64,000 bases of DNA from Plicaturopsis crispa FD-325 SS-3 (Eukaryota > Basidiomycota > Agaricomycetes > Amylocorticiales > Amylocorticiaceae): contig KN832570.1 in assembly GCA_000827205.1 (NCBI GenBank), positions 406,128-470,127 on the forward strand, given 5' to 3'. Under the pieces are notes generated by a model. That model saw only the letters and a program-made list of their open reading frames with translations. It did no database searches and was not told the DNA's origin. Made by a program: the position numbers and the translations under genes. Positions 1 to 10,425 of the stretch are shown one piece after another (position 1 is the stretch's first letter; every line of letters starts with the position of its first letter).

Positions 1-453
1 TAGGCCATTCAGCGCTATTCTGCCTGTCCGAGAGCGTCAGAGAGTGTAGACTCGAATAGCTTGCACTACAGTGTCCGGCGTAAAGACTAAGATGAAACTG
101 TGCTGAACGTTTGAAGTTGAGTGTACTAGACACTGAAGACAGTGTGTCGCGGAGGCTAATTTTTGGCTAAATCGGACCAAATTGTCATATATTTGTCACA
201 GATTTGCATCCTAATAAATCACGGATCCATATGCGCGACTCTGATAATTCAGCGACGAGCCCGTGTTTCCTCCGCTTACTCCTCTAAGATCGCTCTCAAG
301 CCGACACAGAGCGTTTCTTAAGCTGCTAGCCGTCTACAGTCGCGCTCTATTCGTACTCTCAGCAAACCGCAGCTCTAGCAGACAGGAGGGACACCGTTCA
401 GTATCCACGCAGCGCCTCCAACTAAGCTTGGGATCTAGGGCGGCAAAGTTGCT
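1..453. other. Left edge, no gene recognised
   Basis: No open frame here resembles a known family or shows convincing splice structure. It lies directly upstream of the APH-like gene and probably holds its promoter. A gene reaching in from the left cannot be excluded. Confidence 0.5.
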
Positions 454-2629
454 ATGCATGGCACCTTGACCGACGATAAACAGGTCTTGGAATCGATATC
501 CGAAGGCGTCAAATTGACCGGATCCTTGCTGGAATGGGACTGGGACACCGAACATGCAGATAGGAAACGGGAGGCGAAGGCGGATGCGGCGCTGCATGGC
601 GCGCAGCCCTTTCAAGTGGACAGGCGGCTGCTGAAGGACGTCGTGAGAGAGAAGATGGGCTGCGAAGTCGGGAGGATTACTTTCTTGAGCTCAGGTACGT
701 TTCAGCATAGACAACATGACGAACTTCCGCTAACGAGCGCCTTCACCCCACAGGCACCTTTCATAAGGTAAACACACTGCATGGACGGGAGCTGCAGTAG
801 CTGATCCAGTCATAGGCATACCTTGTAACTCTCACTAGCCGTCGCGAGCTGGTGGCGCGCGTCGCTCGGCGATATATGCCAAGACTGAAGACGGAATCAG
901 AAGTCGCGACGATGCACTACCTTCGCGAAAAGACCTCTGTCCCCGTCCCCACCGTGTATTTCTACGACTCGAACCCATATAATCGGCTCGGGGGTGAATA
1001 TATCTTAATGTCCAAGGTGCGGTGTCTAACGTGACCTTTGCGCGCGCGTAGCTGACGCGTATTGCAGGCTCCTGGCATACCATTGTCCAGAGTGTATCAT
1101 TCCATGTCCAACCAGGAGTTGGTCTCGCTTCTAGAAAACATAGCATCCATTGTCATTCCACTTTTTGCGCATCGTTTCAACCGATTAGGTTCCCTGTATT
1201 CTGGACCGCCCCCCAATGCTGACTCTATTGGCTCATCAACCGCGCCTACACCAAAGGCAACCAGCGCCCATTTCTCATTTTCTACGATGTCGATGACAGG
1301 CATGTCGGGCCCCGCAGAGACGCCGAAGTCTGCGCTGGCGCTTTCGAGGACGAACAGCACGATGGCGATCGAGTTCCACGTCGGGCCGATCATCTCGTGG
1401 CCGTTCTTTGGGTCCGGCCGCGGCGAGCTGATGCATCCCGGGGAGATCAACCGTGGGCCGTGGTCGAGCACATACGCGTATCTGCGCTCCTGCGCCGACC
1501 GTGAGGTCTCGGGCGTGGTCCGCGAGAACGAAGGCAAGGCCGCGCCGCATCGACTGCACCTGGACCCGGACGCGATCCGCGCCTCGCGGCACCCCGGACC
1601 CGGACGCGATCCGCGCCTCGCGGCACCACCACCTGAGAGCGGTGCCCGGGGACGAGAGTGATGAAAGTGATGAGTGGGATCTCGACGAGAGCGAGGGCGA
1701 GTGGGACGGGCCGGGAGATGTGATGTATCGGGACTATCGGCGGATGCAGAGGAGCACCTTCCTCGTCGCGCACATGGCTACGCGGGAGGAGACGGTGAGG
1801 CAGGAGATGAATCGGTGGGTAAATCTCATGGAGAGACTGGGTGTCGCGTCAGATCTCGAGAACGGTGAGACGTTCGGAATAGATCTGCACGATCTCAGCT
1901 TGGAGAACGTCTTTGTCGACGAGCACGACGTTTCCAAAATTGTGCGTAGTCACCCCTCTTGTCCTGACCTCCGTCTGATCCTTCTTCTAGACGTGCGTGA
2001 TCGATTGGGAGTCTACAACGACCCGTCCGCTATGGGCCTGCGCACATCTTCCTGCCTTCCTGGAGTCCAGCCCCTTCACCGCTGACCGCTTCCGCGAAGC
2101 TGTCGCCAAGCTGGCCGTGCCCCACGCATCGCACACGAAGATCCAGTCGTCGAAACTCTCGAAGGACGTCGACGTCGCTGCGTTGGCGCGCGAATGGCTG
2201 CACTTCGAAGCCGCCGGAACGCGCTTGCGCATGGCGCACCGCTTTGTCGAGTGGGACGGGTGGGAGGAGGGCCTCATCGACACCATCCTCGGCCCGGAGG
2301 ACGAGGAAGAAGAGTGGTTTAAGGACGTCGACGCGGACGCGGATCACTTCCTCTGTGCGGGCAGCCCGCCACTCTCGAAGTCGAGCGACAGCGAGGAGAG
2401 CCCCGTGGAGACCATCCTGGTGGCGTCCCTGAAGCGACGGAAGGCGGAGGGTGCACGGCTGCCCTTTGCGAAGGAGAAGGAGAAGGTGCAGATGCTCAAT
2501 ACCACTGGCGACATCTGCGGCGGGCGAGGCGGCGAGCTGGGGCGCCGGCTGGAAGCCTGGCTGACTGTTGGCGGCGCCAAGCGTCCGTCTGGCGAGGTTG
2601 ACGGCGACTACGATGCTGAGGCGGAGTGA
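454..2629 (+). pseudogene. APH-family (aminoglycoside phosphotransferase-like) gene broken by a 34-bp tandem duplication
   Basis: The spliced product resembles fungal APH-domain proteins, kinase-fold enzymes of mostly unknown substrate. Exons read as 454-694, 754-767 (a 14-nt microexon), 816-1016, 1068-1941 and 1991-2629. Phases agree at every junction and give the glycine-loop-like run FLSSGTFHKAYLVTL. Further on come a lysine-containing strand (ELVARVARRY), the phrase GEYILMSKAPGIPLS, a catalytic-loop-like GIDLHDLSLENVFVDE, and VIDWEST, the usual APH metal-binding segment. In exon 4 a 34-bp unit (1562-1595) is repeated at 1596-1629. Since 34 is not a multiple of three, the frame shifts; both frames contain DPDAIRASRH. 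Without the second copy the frame would be open to the stop at 2629. So the gene is either a recent pseudogene or carries an assembly error. The family call is firm; functionality is doubtful. Confidence 0.72.
1562..1629. repeat. 34-bp perfect-period tandem duplication inside the APH-like exon
   Basis: Two adjacent 34-bp copies (1562-1595 and 1596-1629) differ at one base near the end. Each contains ggacccggacgcgatccgcg. The length is out of frame, so it disrupts the host gene. Confidence 0.92.
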
Positions 2630-2960
2630 TGGGTGCAGCCTGTCGCCGTATTTATTCCCCGGATATAGAATGGGTAGCCTACAGTGACGCGCATGCTAAT
2701 AGGTTGGATCACGACATGTACAAGTGTACTACTACCTATACTTAACGAACACATCGATTTACGCATTTCTTGCACTTCTTGCTGGTCGGTTATATTAGGT
2801 TGCAGGTTGTAAACTGGTCTGTAAGCTGTAAGTACATTGAACCACAACTCCCAGTGTGGTGCGACCTAAGGCGTGTCGGAGGCGTGCGCACGGATTCCGC
2901 ACTACAGGCCTGAGGCAAACCCGGGCCCATTCGTACTTCATCTCTTTCCAGCACCTCGAT

Positions 2961-5629
2961 ATGCAGCACACTACGGGTGCTCTGATTCCTATCCGCGCAG
3001 CATCTCCTGCGGGCCCCGACTGGCAGCCTATATTCCATCTCTCGAACCAGGTTGTGCTGTACAATCCTACGTCCCATGCACTGTCTATTCGCCGGTCCTC
3101 GCCCACGCCAACGCTGCGGAACTGTCCGTACTGCCATCGACCGCTGCGCACCGACGAGGACGAACGCGATGCGGACGCAGACGCGGAAGAGTTCGTGCGG
3201 CACGAAACGGGAGAGGGCATGAGTGCGCGTGCACACAACTACTTCCAGCTGCTCGCCGTCGCGAACGAGACCCTGTCCAGACCGGGATCGCCTCCGCCAT
3301 TAGAGGACGAAGGAGGTACTGAGCGTTCAGGGAGACGAAGAAGGCGCAGCAGCAGCGGCGCAGGACGCACGGGTTTTGGGCCAGATGCCATGGCGGAGGG
3401 GTACTTCAAGGCGTTCTTCCAGGAGGAATACAAGCTTGGGATGGGTGCCAATGGCAGCGTGTATCTCTGCCAGGTAAGTACGGCAGTGTAGCATTTTCCC
3501 CCGAGCCAGGCTTATAGCATGCGACAGCATATGCTGGACGGAAATCCTCTGGGTCACTTTGCGGTGAAGAAAATAGCAGTAGGGGAATCGCACGCGTACT
3601 TGCTCAAGATACTGCGCGAAGTGCGCCTGCTCGAGCGCCTCCACCATCCGCACATAATTACATACCACCACGCCTGGCTCGAGACGTGCCAGTTCTCAGC
3701 ATTCGGCCCAAAGGTCCCGACGCTTCAGTAGGTGTAGTCCTTGCTTTCTTGAAATCGCGCCGCTAAACGCTTCCGCCTATGCAGCGTACTCATGCAATGG
3801 GCCGAGGGCGGCAGCCTTGACGACTTTATTGCGGTTCGCCTCGGCCAGTCCACGTCCAGTCATCCCTTCCACCACCACCCGCCCTCCTCGGAAGACAATC
3901 CTTTGCTTACACCCGCGAATTCGACGCCGTCCTCCACCCCTACCCGCGGCATGTCCAGCCGCACCAACGGACACGGCCCCAGCGCCGAGGATAGCGGCGA
4001 CGACCGCGCGGCCCGCATCCGTGCATTTCGTGCGATTCAGCGCGCGCCCCCGGATCAGCGCGAGCAGCTGCGGCGCGAGTTTGACAACAGGTATAACAGC
4101 AGCGGGAGGTACGTCCCAGCGCACGCACTGCCTAGTGCGCACTCACGTCGCCGCGCTCTAGCCAAAAGCCGACATGGACCGCGGTGCACCTCCTCAGTGC
4201 GGAGGAGGTCCACAGCCTCTTTCGCGACGTCGTGGAGGGGCTCGCTTTCCTCGTAAGTATGCATGCTCGAGCTGCCTTCCCCATGTGCACGCTGAAATTT
4301 CCCCCAGCACGACAAGTCGATCTTGCACCTCGATCTGAAGCCGGGGAACGTCCTCCTAACATGGGACGAAGGAAAACTTGTGTACGTTCGACCACCGTGC
4401 ATCCTGAACCAGCTAACTCGCCGCACAACCAGCCCGCGCGCAATGCTGTCCGATTTCGGCACCTCGCGCGACATGCTGCACTCGAGCCGTGCACGCTCAG
4501 GGAACACCGGAACGTGCGTCGTCCCCGCCTCTACTCGCAATGGGAACTGACACGCCCGCGCACTGCCGACTGACACACCCGCATAGGCTCGAGTACACGG
4601 CGCCGGAATCACTCCCCGACCCAGGCACGGGCCGGCTGCAGCAGGTCAGCTCCCAGGCAGACATGTGGTCCCTCGGCATGCTCCTCCACAAGCTGCTCTT
4701 CTTCCGCCTCCCGTACCGCTTCGCGTCCGACGGCGGTGGGGACGCGAGCGAGGGTAGCAAGATGGACCAGCTGGAGAACGAGGTGCGCAGTTATCCCGGG
4801 TGCGTACGTGGGCTGGTGCGAGTGCGGGGGCCTGGGGACTCACGCGTAAGGGCAGGTTCAAGGCGAGCGTGCAGCTGGCGGCCGCGTTCGAGGCGCGCCG
4901 GCTGCCCCGTGCGTATCTCGTGCTCCTCGACGGCCTGCTCAGCGTCGCGCCTGGTGGGCGACCGACGAGTGAGCGCGTCCTGGGTGCCATCAGGGAAGGG
5001 CGGGTACGTGGTCCGCGCTATTTTGATGCATGAAGCCAATGTCTTCCCGGCGGTAATTTCTCACGTTCGCGCATAGTTAAATCCTGTCGCAAATCCGCAG
5101 GAGCCTACGACGACGCTGCTAGTGCCTGTTCCGCAACGCCAGCGTTCTATCTCCCCACGACCGCGCTTGAGCTCAGGCCCCGACGGGGAGCCCACTGCTG
5201 ACCGTGGACGGACGGCGAAGGCACCGACACTGGACGAGGTCATCCCGGATGACTCGGCCAATCTGGACGACGACAGCCACTTCGCGGACGAGAAAGCTGC
5301 TTTGCTCGGCCTCCCGGCGCCCTCAGAACGTCATCCAGGTGGTCTGCACGTCCCCCGAAATATCTTGGTGCGACTGTTCAAGTCGAGCGTCCTCATGGTC
5401 AAGGTATCCTACCGTCTTACACTCCCGCGCCGTATCATGCATGCATGCCAACTCACGTTTCTCGTAGATCATGACCCTCCCCTCGTTCTGCGTAAACGGC
5501 AGTTCCCTACTCTCGGGCGCGTTGATAGGGCTGGCGATCACAGACACACTGTTCGAGGATCTTCGGCTATCTGCTGCCTTGGGGCTGGCACATCTCGCGC
5601 TCACGAGGGTTTTCGGCTGCTTTGCCTGA
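2961..5629 (+). CDS. IKS1: IKS1-type serine/threonine protein kinase
   Basis: Ten exons (2961-3473, 3528-3727, 3785-4108, 4162-4252, 4308-4381, 4433-4513, 4587-4799, 4856-5003, 5101-5403, 5468-5629) give a 702-residue frame with agreeing phases. Near residue 50 is CPYCHRPL, a possible zinc ribbon. The kinase domain opens with GYFKAFFQEEYKLGMGANGSV, typical of yeast Iks1. It has the ATP lysine in FAVKKI, a catalytic loop HLDLKPGNVLL, DFG in MLSDFGTSRD and APE as TAPES. The loop reads HLD rather than HRD, so this looks like a non-RD kinase. A roughly 90-residue disordered insert follows EGGSLDDFI. The last 54 residues are hydrophobic (SLLSGALIGLAITDTLF and following), suggesting a membrane anchor. 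Yeast Iks1 is a poorly understood kinase linked to ion sensitivity. The start was chosen because the first long exon opens there; an upstream in-frame ATG at 2856 is possible. Confidence 0.88.
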
Positions 5630-6310
5630 CCATCGCTTGCTATCAAGCGACGTGCTTATGGACCTGTACTTATACTACTTTACTGGTGAAGCGGAACATG
5701 CAATGCATTCTGGTTCAAGCTTAGCGCTAAGCGAGTGGCTAGTGAAAACAAGTTGAGGGGTGTCAGTGCTCAGCGCTCAGCGCTCTGTCATCGGACCACC
5801 CTGCGATGCCTCTTTTTTTAAGTACCTCTGTGCCAATCTTTATACCTTCTTGTACGCAACGGCCCGCAAAAGAGCTTTAGTAAAAGCAGGTTCCACTGCA
5901 CCTGAACCAGCGAGTGACTCACCAAATGAGCAGGGGGTGCTGTGGAGGTGTGGCCATTGGCCAGGGCTGCAGAAACGGATTGGAAATGCCTTTGCACAAG
6001 GCCGCAGGCGGCTGCGCTCCTACCTGCGCTAGTCAATCTTGGCCATAAGAATATGTTTCCTGATAGTGAAACAGTTGGCTGCGTGCCAACCGCGACATAT
6101 GGGATTCAAGGCCTGAAATTTTGAAAGTCGAAGGGGGCATTGCCAGGCCTTGCAATCGACGGAAAGACGCAGGAAGGGATCTCTCTAGTCGTGCCATGTG
6201 CATGCAAGGTTCATTATTCAAGGTGAATCTACAATACATCAATACAGAGCATGTCTATGAAACACGGTGAGACAGACGGGGAGCACACGGAGAGGAATCC
6301 AGGACCTGCT
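5630..6310. other. Convergent intergenic region IKS1-TOA2, no gene seen
   Basis: It lies between the 3' ends of IKS1 (+) and TOA2 (-). Short frames here have no family resemblance. It most likely holds both 3' UTRs and terminators. Confidence 0.5.
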
Positions 6311-6842
6311 TTACTTCTTTCCCGCTTCGACAGCATCACCGTTCTTGCACGCAATGATCTTTATGCGCGGCGCCGACACCATGTCGTTCTGCTCCATCTT
6401 GAACGACGGGTTCTTGACGATGAACGTCCACACATCGTCGCACAGACGATACGTCTTCAAGTGGCCCTGCGCGCGCATTCGTTAGGCCCATCAGCAAAGC
6501 AGCAAAGCGAGACCCGTGCACACCTTGAGCTGCGCCTTCTGCTTAACACTCTTCACCATCGTGTCCGCGAGGCTTTTGTCGAACTGCAACGTTGTGTAGC
6601 CAGTCAGCCCTCGGCCTCGGCGCCACATGATGCCTAGTGAGTGTGCGCACCTGCTGGAGGACTTTCATGGCGAGCTGGGGGGTGATGGCCCCGCTTGTGA
6701 TGAGCTCGTCGAGCGAGTCTGTGAGCGCCATGCCGATCCTGAATGTGGCGTGTGCCCGCACAATGGGCTATCTGGCGTGAAATGAGCTAAGGAAAGCGAC
6801 ATACGAGGAGCCACGGTAGAACTCGTAGTACATGGACGCCAT
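6311..6842 (-). CDS. TOA2: Transcription initiation factor TFIIA small (gamma) subunit
   Basis: Four exons on the minus strand (6842-6805, 6738-6651, 6583-6524, 6466-6311) give 113 residues, the usual length for this subunit. The product starts [20 protein letters not shown]. It contains [20 protein letters not shown], then [20 protein letters not shown], and ends [16 protein letters not shown]; this matches yeast Toa2 and animal TFIIA-gamma throughout. The N-terminal half forms the four-helix bundle and the C-terminal half the beta barrel that stabilises TBP on the TATA box in the nucleus. The start is the first of two close ATGs; the second (6833) would shorten the product by three residues. 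Nothing appears broken. Confidence 0.96.
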
Positions 6843-7346
6843 GCTGAATTCGCGTTCGCGCTGGAAGGCGACTGGCAGGCAGTCGACGACGACGGAGAAG
6901 ATGAAGGTAGACTTGCAAGCGCTGCGGCCTGCAGCTTGGAGGCGCCTTATGATGACCAATCCCGCCAGTCGTGTGGCGCAAAAAAGTCGCAAAGGGGAGC
7001 CGACATATTGCCTCGGAGGCCGAGGAGTGACTTGGCTCTTGAGGGTAACGCGAAGGTTTATCCAAGTTAACGATTTTCCACCATCCCGCAAAAGAGGCAC
7101 AGTACTTATAGATCGTAACGCCAAAGAAAATAAGATAAGACCGCCCGCACAAATTCAAAGGCTAAGAAGAAGAGCTTGACGACTGGCAGAATGCGTACCA
7201 ACGCGCCGAGGAAAAAAACCGTCGACATGAAGACAAAGTCTCGATTACTCCAACTGAACTTACACTCATAGTAGACTACATATGTATGACAGTACATGAT
7301 AATATACATATTTCAGCCCTTCATCCACTGAAGATACAACGCCCAC
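6843..7346. other. Spacer between TOA2 promoter and F-box gene 3' end
   Basis: No coding signal recognised. It should contain the TOA2 promoter and the F-box gene terminator. AT-rich stretches occur around 7120-7310. Confidence 0.5.
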
Positions 7347-9172
7347 TCACTCCCCCAGGACAGGCGAAAAGAACACCTGCCGATCGTACGTGGGCTCCGT
7401 GCACACCACCTCGTCGATGCGCCCCTCCAGCCACGCCACCACATCCGTGCCGATGCTCGCGCACTCGTACAGCTCGAGCCGCTGCAGGCGCACGGGCGCG
7501 CCGCTCGCCGCGCCCGCGTCCGGGTTGCGCGCCGCGACCATCTGCACGAGCTGCTTCACGCCCTCGCCGTGCGTGTGGCACGACTTCATCGCGAGGCCCG
7601 TCAGTGCAGGGCACAGCCAGTCCTCCCCATCCGCCAGCGCGCCCAGGAGCGGCTCAAACGGCGTCCCGCCCACGCGCAGCGTCCGCAGGTGCCGCAGCTC
7701 CGCGAGGAACGTCCACGAGATCACGATCCCCGAGCCGTAGTACGACAGCGACGTCGCGCTGCCGCCGTACGCGACCGCGAGCGTGGTCAGCGGCGGGTTG
7801 TTCGACCGCACGAGCAGGTTCGTGATCGTGTCCTCGATGGGGTCCCGCGCCTCGATGTCGAGCGTCAGCTGCTCGAGCGTTGGGGCTATCAGTGACTCGA
7901 GTAGTTGCGACAGGAGGTAGTGCCCGCCCATCGACAAATTGGCCAGTCGCGGGAGGGACACGGGCGACAGCGGGAGGATGGCGGCAATTACCGCTGCGAA
8001 ATGTATGGACAGCGAGATCAGGCCTGGGTTAGCAGAGAGAATATGGAGGATGCGGTCGAGGGGAAAATGACCCGTGGGGAGTGCATGCAGAGTGAGCGAG
8101 GTGAGATTGGTCCGGAACATTGGCGACGACCACTTGAACGGCATGTACCGCAGCGTGAGCGTGTCGAGATTCGGTAGCGCAAAAGTAGAGTTTGCAGCCG
8201 CACTCGGCAGCCACAGCCAGTCGGAGTAAAATGCAGGCTCCGCACACGAGACTTCGAACTCCTTCAGCAACGGCGCGTCTCCTGTGGGCACTCGTCAGAA
8301 GTCATCGTGCATCGCAGCGCCCTGTCATGGCGTACCGAGGATGCTCTTGAGCGCGAGAATGCTCGCGAATTGCTTCTCAAAGCGGAACACGAACCGCTCC
8401 CACCGGTGCATCTGCTCCACCAGGTAGTACACCGCGATGTGCCCCCAGTGCATGCCTGTCCGCACGGTGGAATTGCCCGCTTTCTCTCCGTTGCCGCGGT
8501 ACATCGGTGGAGACGGCGGCACGACCACGGGCGTCTGCAAGTGGTGCATCGCTGGAGGGTGCGTCGCGGTATGCCAAAAGGGAGTAGGCGGAGTCGGCGT
8601 CCGCCGCCTCCGAGTCTGCGCTAACTTGGTCTCATTTTTACCGACCTGCAGGAATATCTCGATGTCCAGCGGAGTCAGCGAGCCCGAGCGCTCGAGCCAG
8701 AGGCGGATGGTGTCCGCAGACGCGTGCTGGGTGGTGACGAGCCGAATCTGTCGTGGCGTCAGATGTGCACCGTCGGCATGCGCGCGCGGGGGTCACGTAC
8801 TTTGCTCCAGATGCGCGGCATCGCAAACGTGAGGCGGCGCCAGTGCCTGCACACGCCGCTGAGCACCCACGCCGCACATGCATACTCGTCAAATGCGGCG
8901 TTGAACACGACTCTGACGAGCTCGTCCGGAAGCCGTCTGATCGGTGCTACATATGCCCGTGTTTGGGCGACCGCCTGCTCGACCTGAGACTTTTCCTGCT
9001 GGAGAGCAGCTATAGTGCGCTTGTACGACGAGACAATCTCTGCAAGCGCAGACTCGGTCGTAGCAATACGGCCGGTTAGGCTTTCGAGCTCGGCCAATTT
9101 CGAGGACAGTTCGTGGCGGGCAGACCGCAGCGTGGCCTCGGTAGGCGGTTCTGGGAACTGTGAATAGGGCAT
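7347..9172 (-). CDS. F-box protein with leucine-rich C-terminal region
   Basis: Four exons (9172-8801, 8747-8646, 8534-8336, 8281-7347) join with matching phases into one frame of about 535 codons. Residues 10-60 look like a coiled coil (heptad-like ELSSKLAELESLTGRIATTE). Then comes an F-box: IRRLPDELVRVVFNAAFDE, a Trp-rich SGVCRHWRRLTF and MPRIWSK. This is the classic Agaricomycete arrangement of a short coiled coil before the F-box. The remainder carries LRR-like strands (FALPNLDTLTLRYMPF, LPRLANLSMGG, LRHLRTLRVGG, RLQRLELYEC). F-box proteins bind Skp1 and present substrates to SCF ubiquitin ligases; the substrate here is unknown. Mushroom fungi carry many rapidly diverging paralogues of this type. 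Confidence 0.85.
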
Positions 9173-9474
9173 TCGGTGTAAATTCTGTGTGTCACAGAGC
9201 GGCCCAGAGTGCAGACTTGCATGAACTCGCTATACAGCAGTAGAATATAGCGAAAACAAGGGCTCCAGACTTCAAATACAAGGCGACAAGCTGGCACATT
9301 TCCCCGCACGAAATTGGCGCGGAGTTCGAAAGCATGACCAGGCCAATATTTCGCCTCATAGTGTCCTTGCTCTCGATACTTACCTGCTTCATACACCTGT
9401 GCTTAGCCTGTGCTATTCGTTTTTTTTCCAGTGCTTTGTGAAGGCTTTCGCTCTCCTACCATCTACCAGCAGTA

Positions 9475-10260
9475 ATGAGCGCGTCAGAAATGCCTCAGAC
9501 GCGTCGTTTCGACGAGAATTACTTCGCCAATCTGTCATTCGGTGTCGGTACCCCGCCGCAAACACCCAGTCCCGCAAAGCAGCCATCGACCCCTCGCGGT
9601 TATTTCGCCTTTCCGCCTGGGTCCAGCAGATCTGCTAGGGCCGAGCGCGACCCGCTCACAGACGCGGCAGACGGCAACGAGCGGTCCGGCGAAGCACGGC
9701 GTCCTGGGAAGGGCGGCCTGCCTGCCGACGCAGCGCGGGACGAGCAGGAGGCCAGGGCACGGCATATACAGCGCGAGAAGGAGATCGAGATCGCAAGCGC
9801 AGGCGAGATCGAGTGGGTGCGCTCGGGCGGTGTCCTCCGCGACGCACAGGGGCGGCGGGACAAGGTGCGTACCGCGCAGATCCTCGCGGAGATCCGCCTG
9901 GTGGAGGAGGAGCAGCGCCTCACTGCGGTCTGGGAGGAGCACGAGCGGCGCTGGCGCACACTCCTCGCGTCCCACGACGACGTCCTCACGTTTCGCGATA
10001 TCCCGTGGCCGCTGCACCCGCCCCCGTCGTCCCCCGCCGACCTCGTGCCCGCGAAGATCACGGAATTCCTCCTCGCACCGCTGCGCGTGCGGTCGTGCAC
10101 GGTGTCGAAACGGGATAGGCTGCGGACGGCGATGCTGCGCTGGCACCCGGACAAGATTACGCCGCTGCTCAGCGATAGGGTCGCCGAGGACGACGCGGGG
10201 GCCGTGCGGGATGGCATCAACGTCGTATTCAACGCTTGCCTGGGAGCTCTACACGCATGA
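9475..10260 (+). CDS. NFKBIL1-like / J-like domain protein
   Basis: A single-exon frame of 261 residues. The N-terminal 90 residues are disordered and rich in Pro, Ser, Arg. The middle is strongly charged and helical (DEQEARARHIQREKEIEIAS and following). The C-terminal part has FRDIPWPLHPPPSS, then KITEFLLAPLRVRS and MLRWHPDKITPLLSDRVAED. That arrangement, with a WHPDK J-domain-like signature after an IPWP segment, resembles the C-terminal region of NF-kappa-B inhibitor-like protein 1 and its fungal relatives, whose role in fungi is unclear. It is divergent from the F-box gene, with 302 bp between starts, and convergent with the next gene, with 165 bp between stops. The frame ends in a short Ala-rich tail; a missed 3' intron is possible. 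Confidence 0.62.
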   Translation: MSASEMPQTRRFDENYFANLSFGVGTPPQTPSPAKQPSTPRGYFAFPPGSSRSARAERDPLTDAADGNERSGEARRPGKGGLPADAARDEQEARARHIQREKEIEIASAGEIEWVRSGGVLRDAQGRRDKVRTAQILAEIRLVEEEQRLTAVWEEHERRWRTLLASHDDVLTFRDIPWPLHPPPSSPADLVPAKITEFLLAPLRVRSCTVSKRDRLRTAMLRWHPDKITPLLSDRVAEDDAGAVRDGINVVFNACLGALHA

Positions 10261-10425
10261 TAATGTGCCGTGAAATATCATTCAATCCTGTATTTAATAA
10301 CCATACAATAATACGCATTAAAAAAAGACGATACTCTGCCTCGTACACGGACGCACAAATGCGTGCAGCCTGTACGCATAACCTTGATAAACCGATACTG
10401 AGAAAAAAGCGGGGGCGCGGCAGGC

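Noticed and set aside
7286-7825. 179-residue plus-strand frame rich in Arg/Ala/Pro
   Set aside because: Shadow of the F-box gene's last exon; composition follows from the opposite strand.
9535-10273. Three frames of over 200 residues on both strands across the NFKBIL1-like gene
   Set aside because: Only the 9475 frame has a family-like pattern (IPWP, WHPDK); the others are Arg/Ser-rich shadows.
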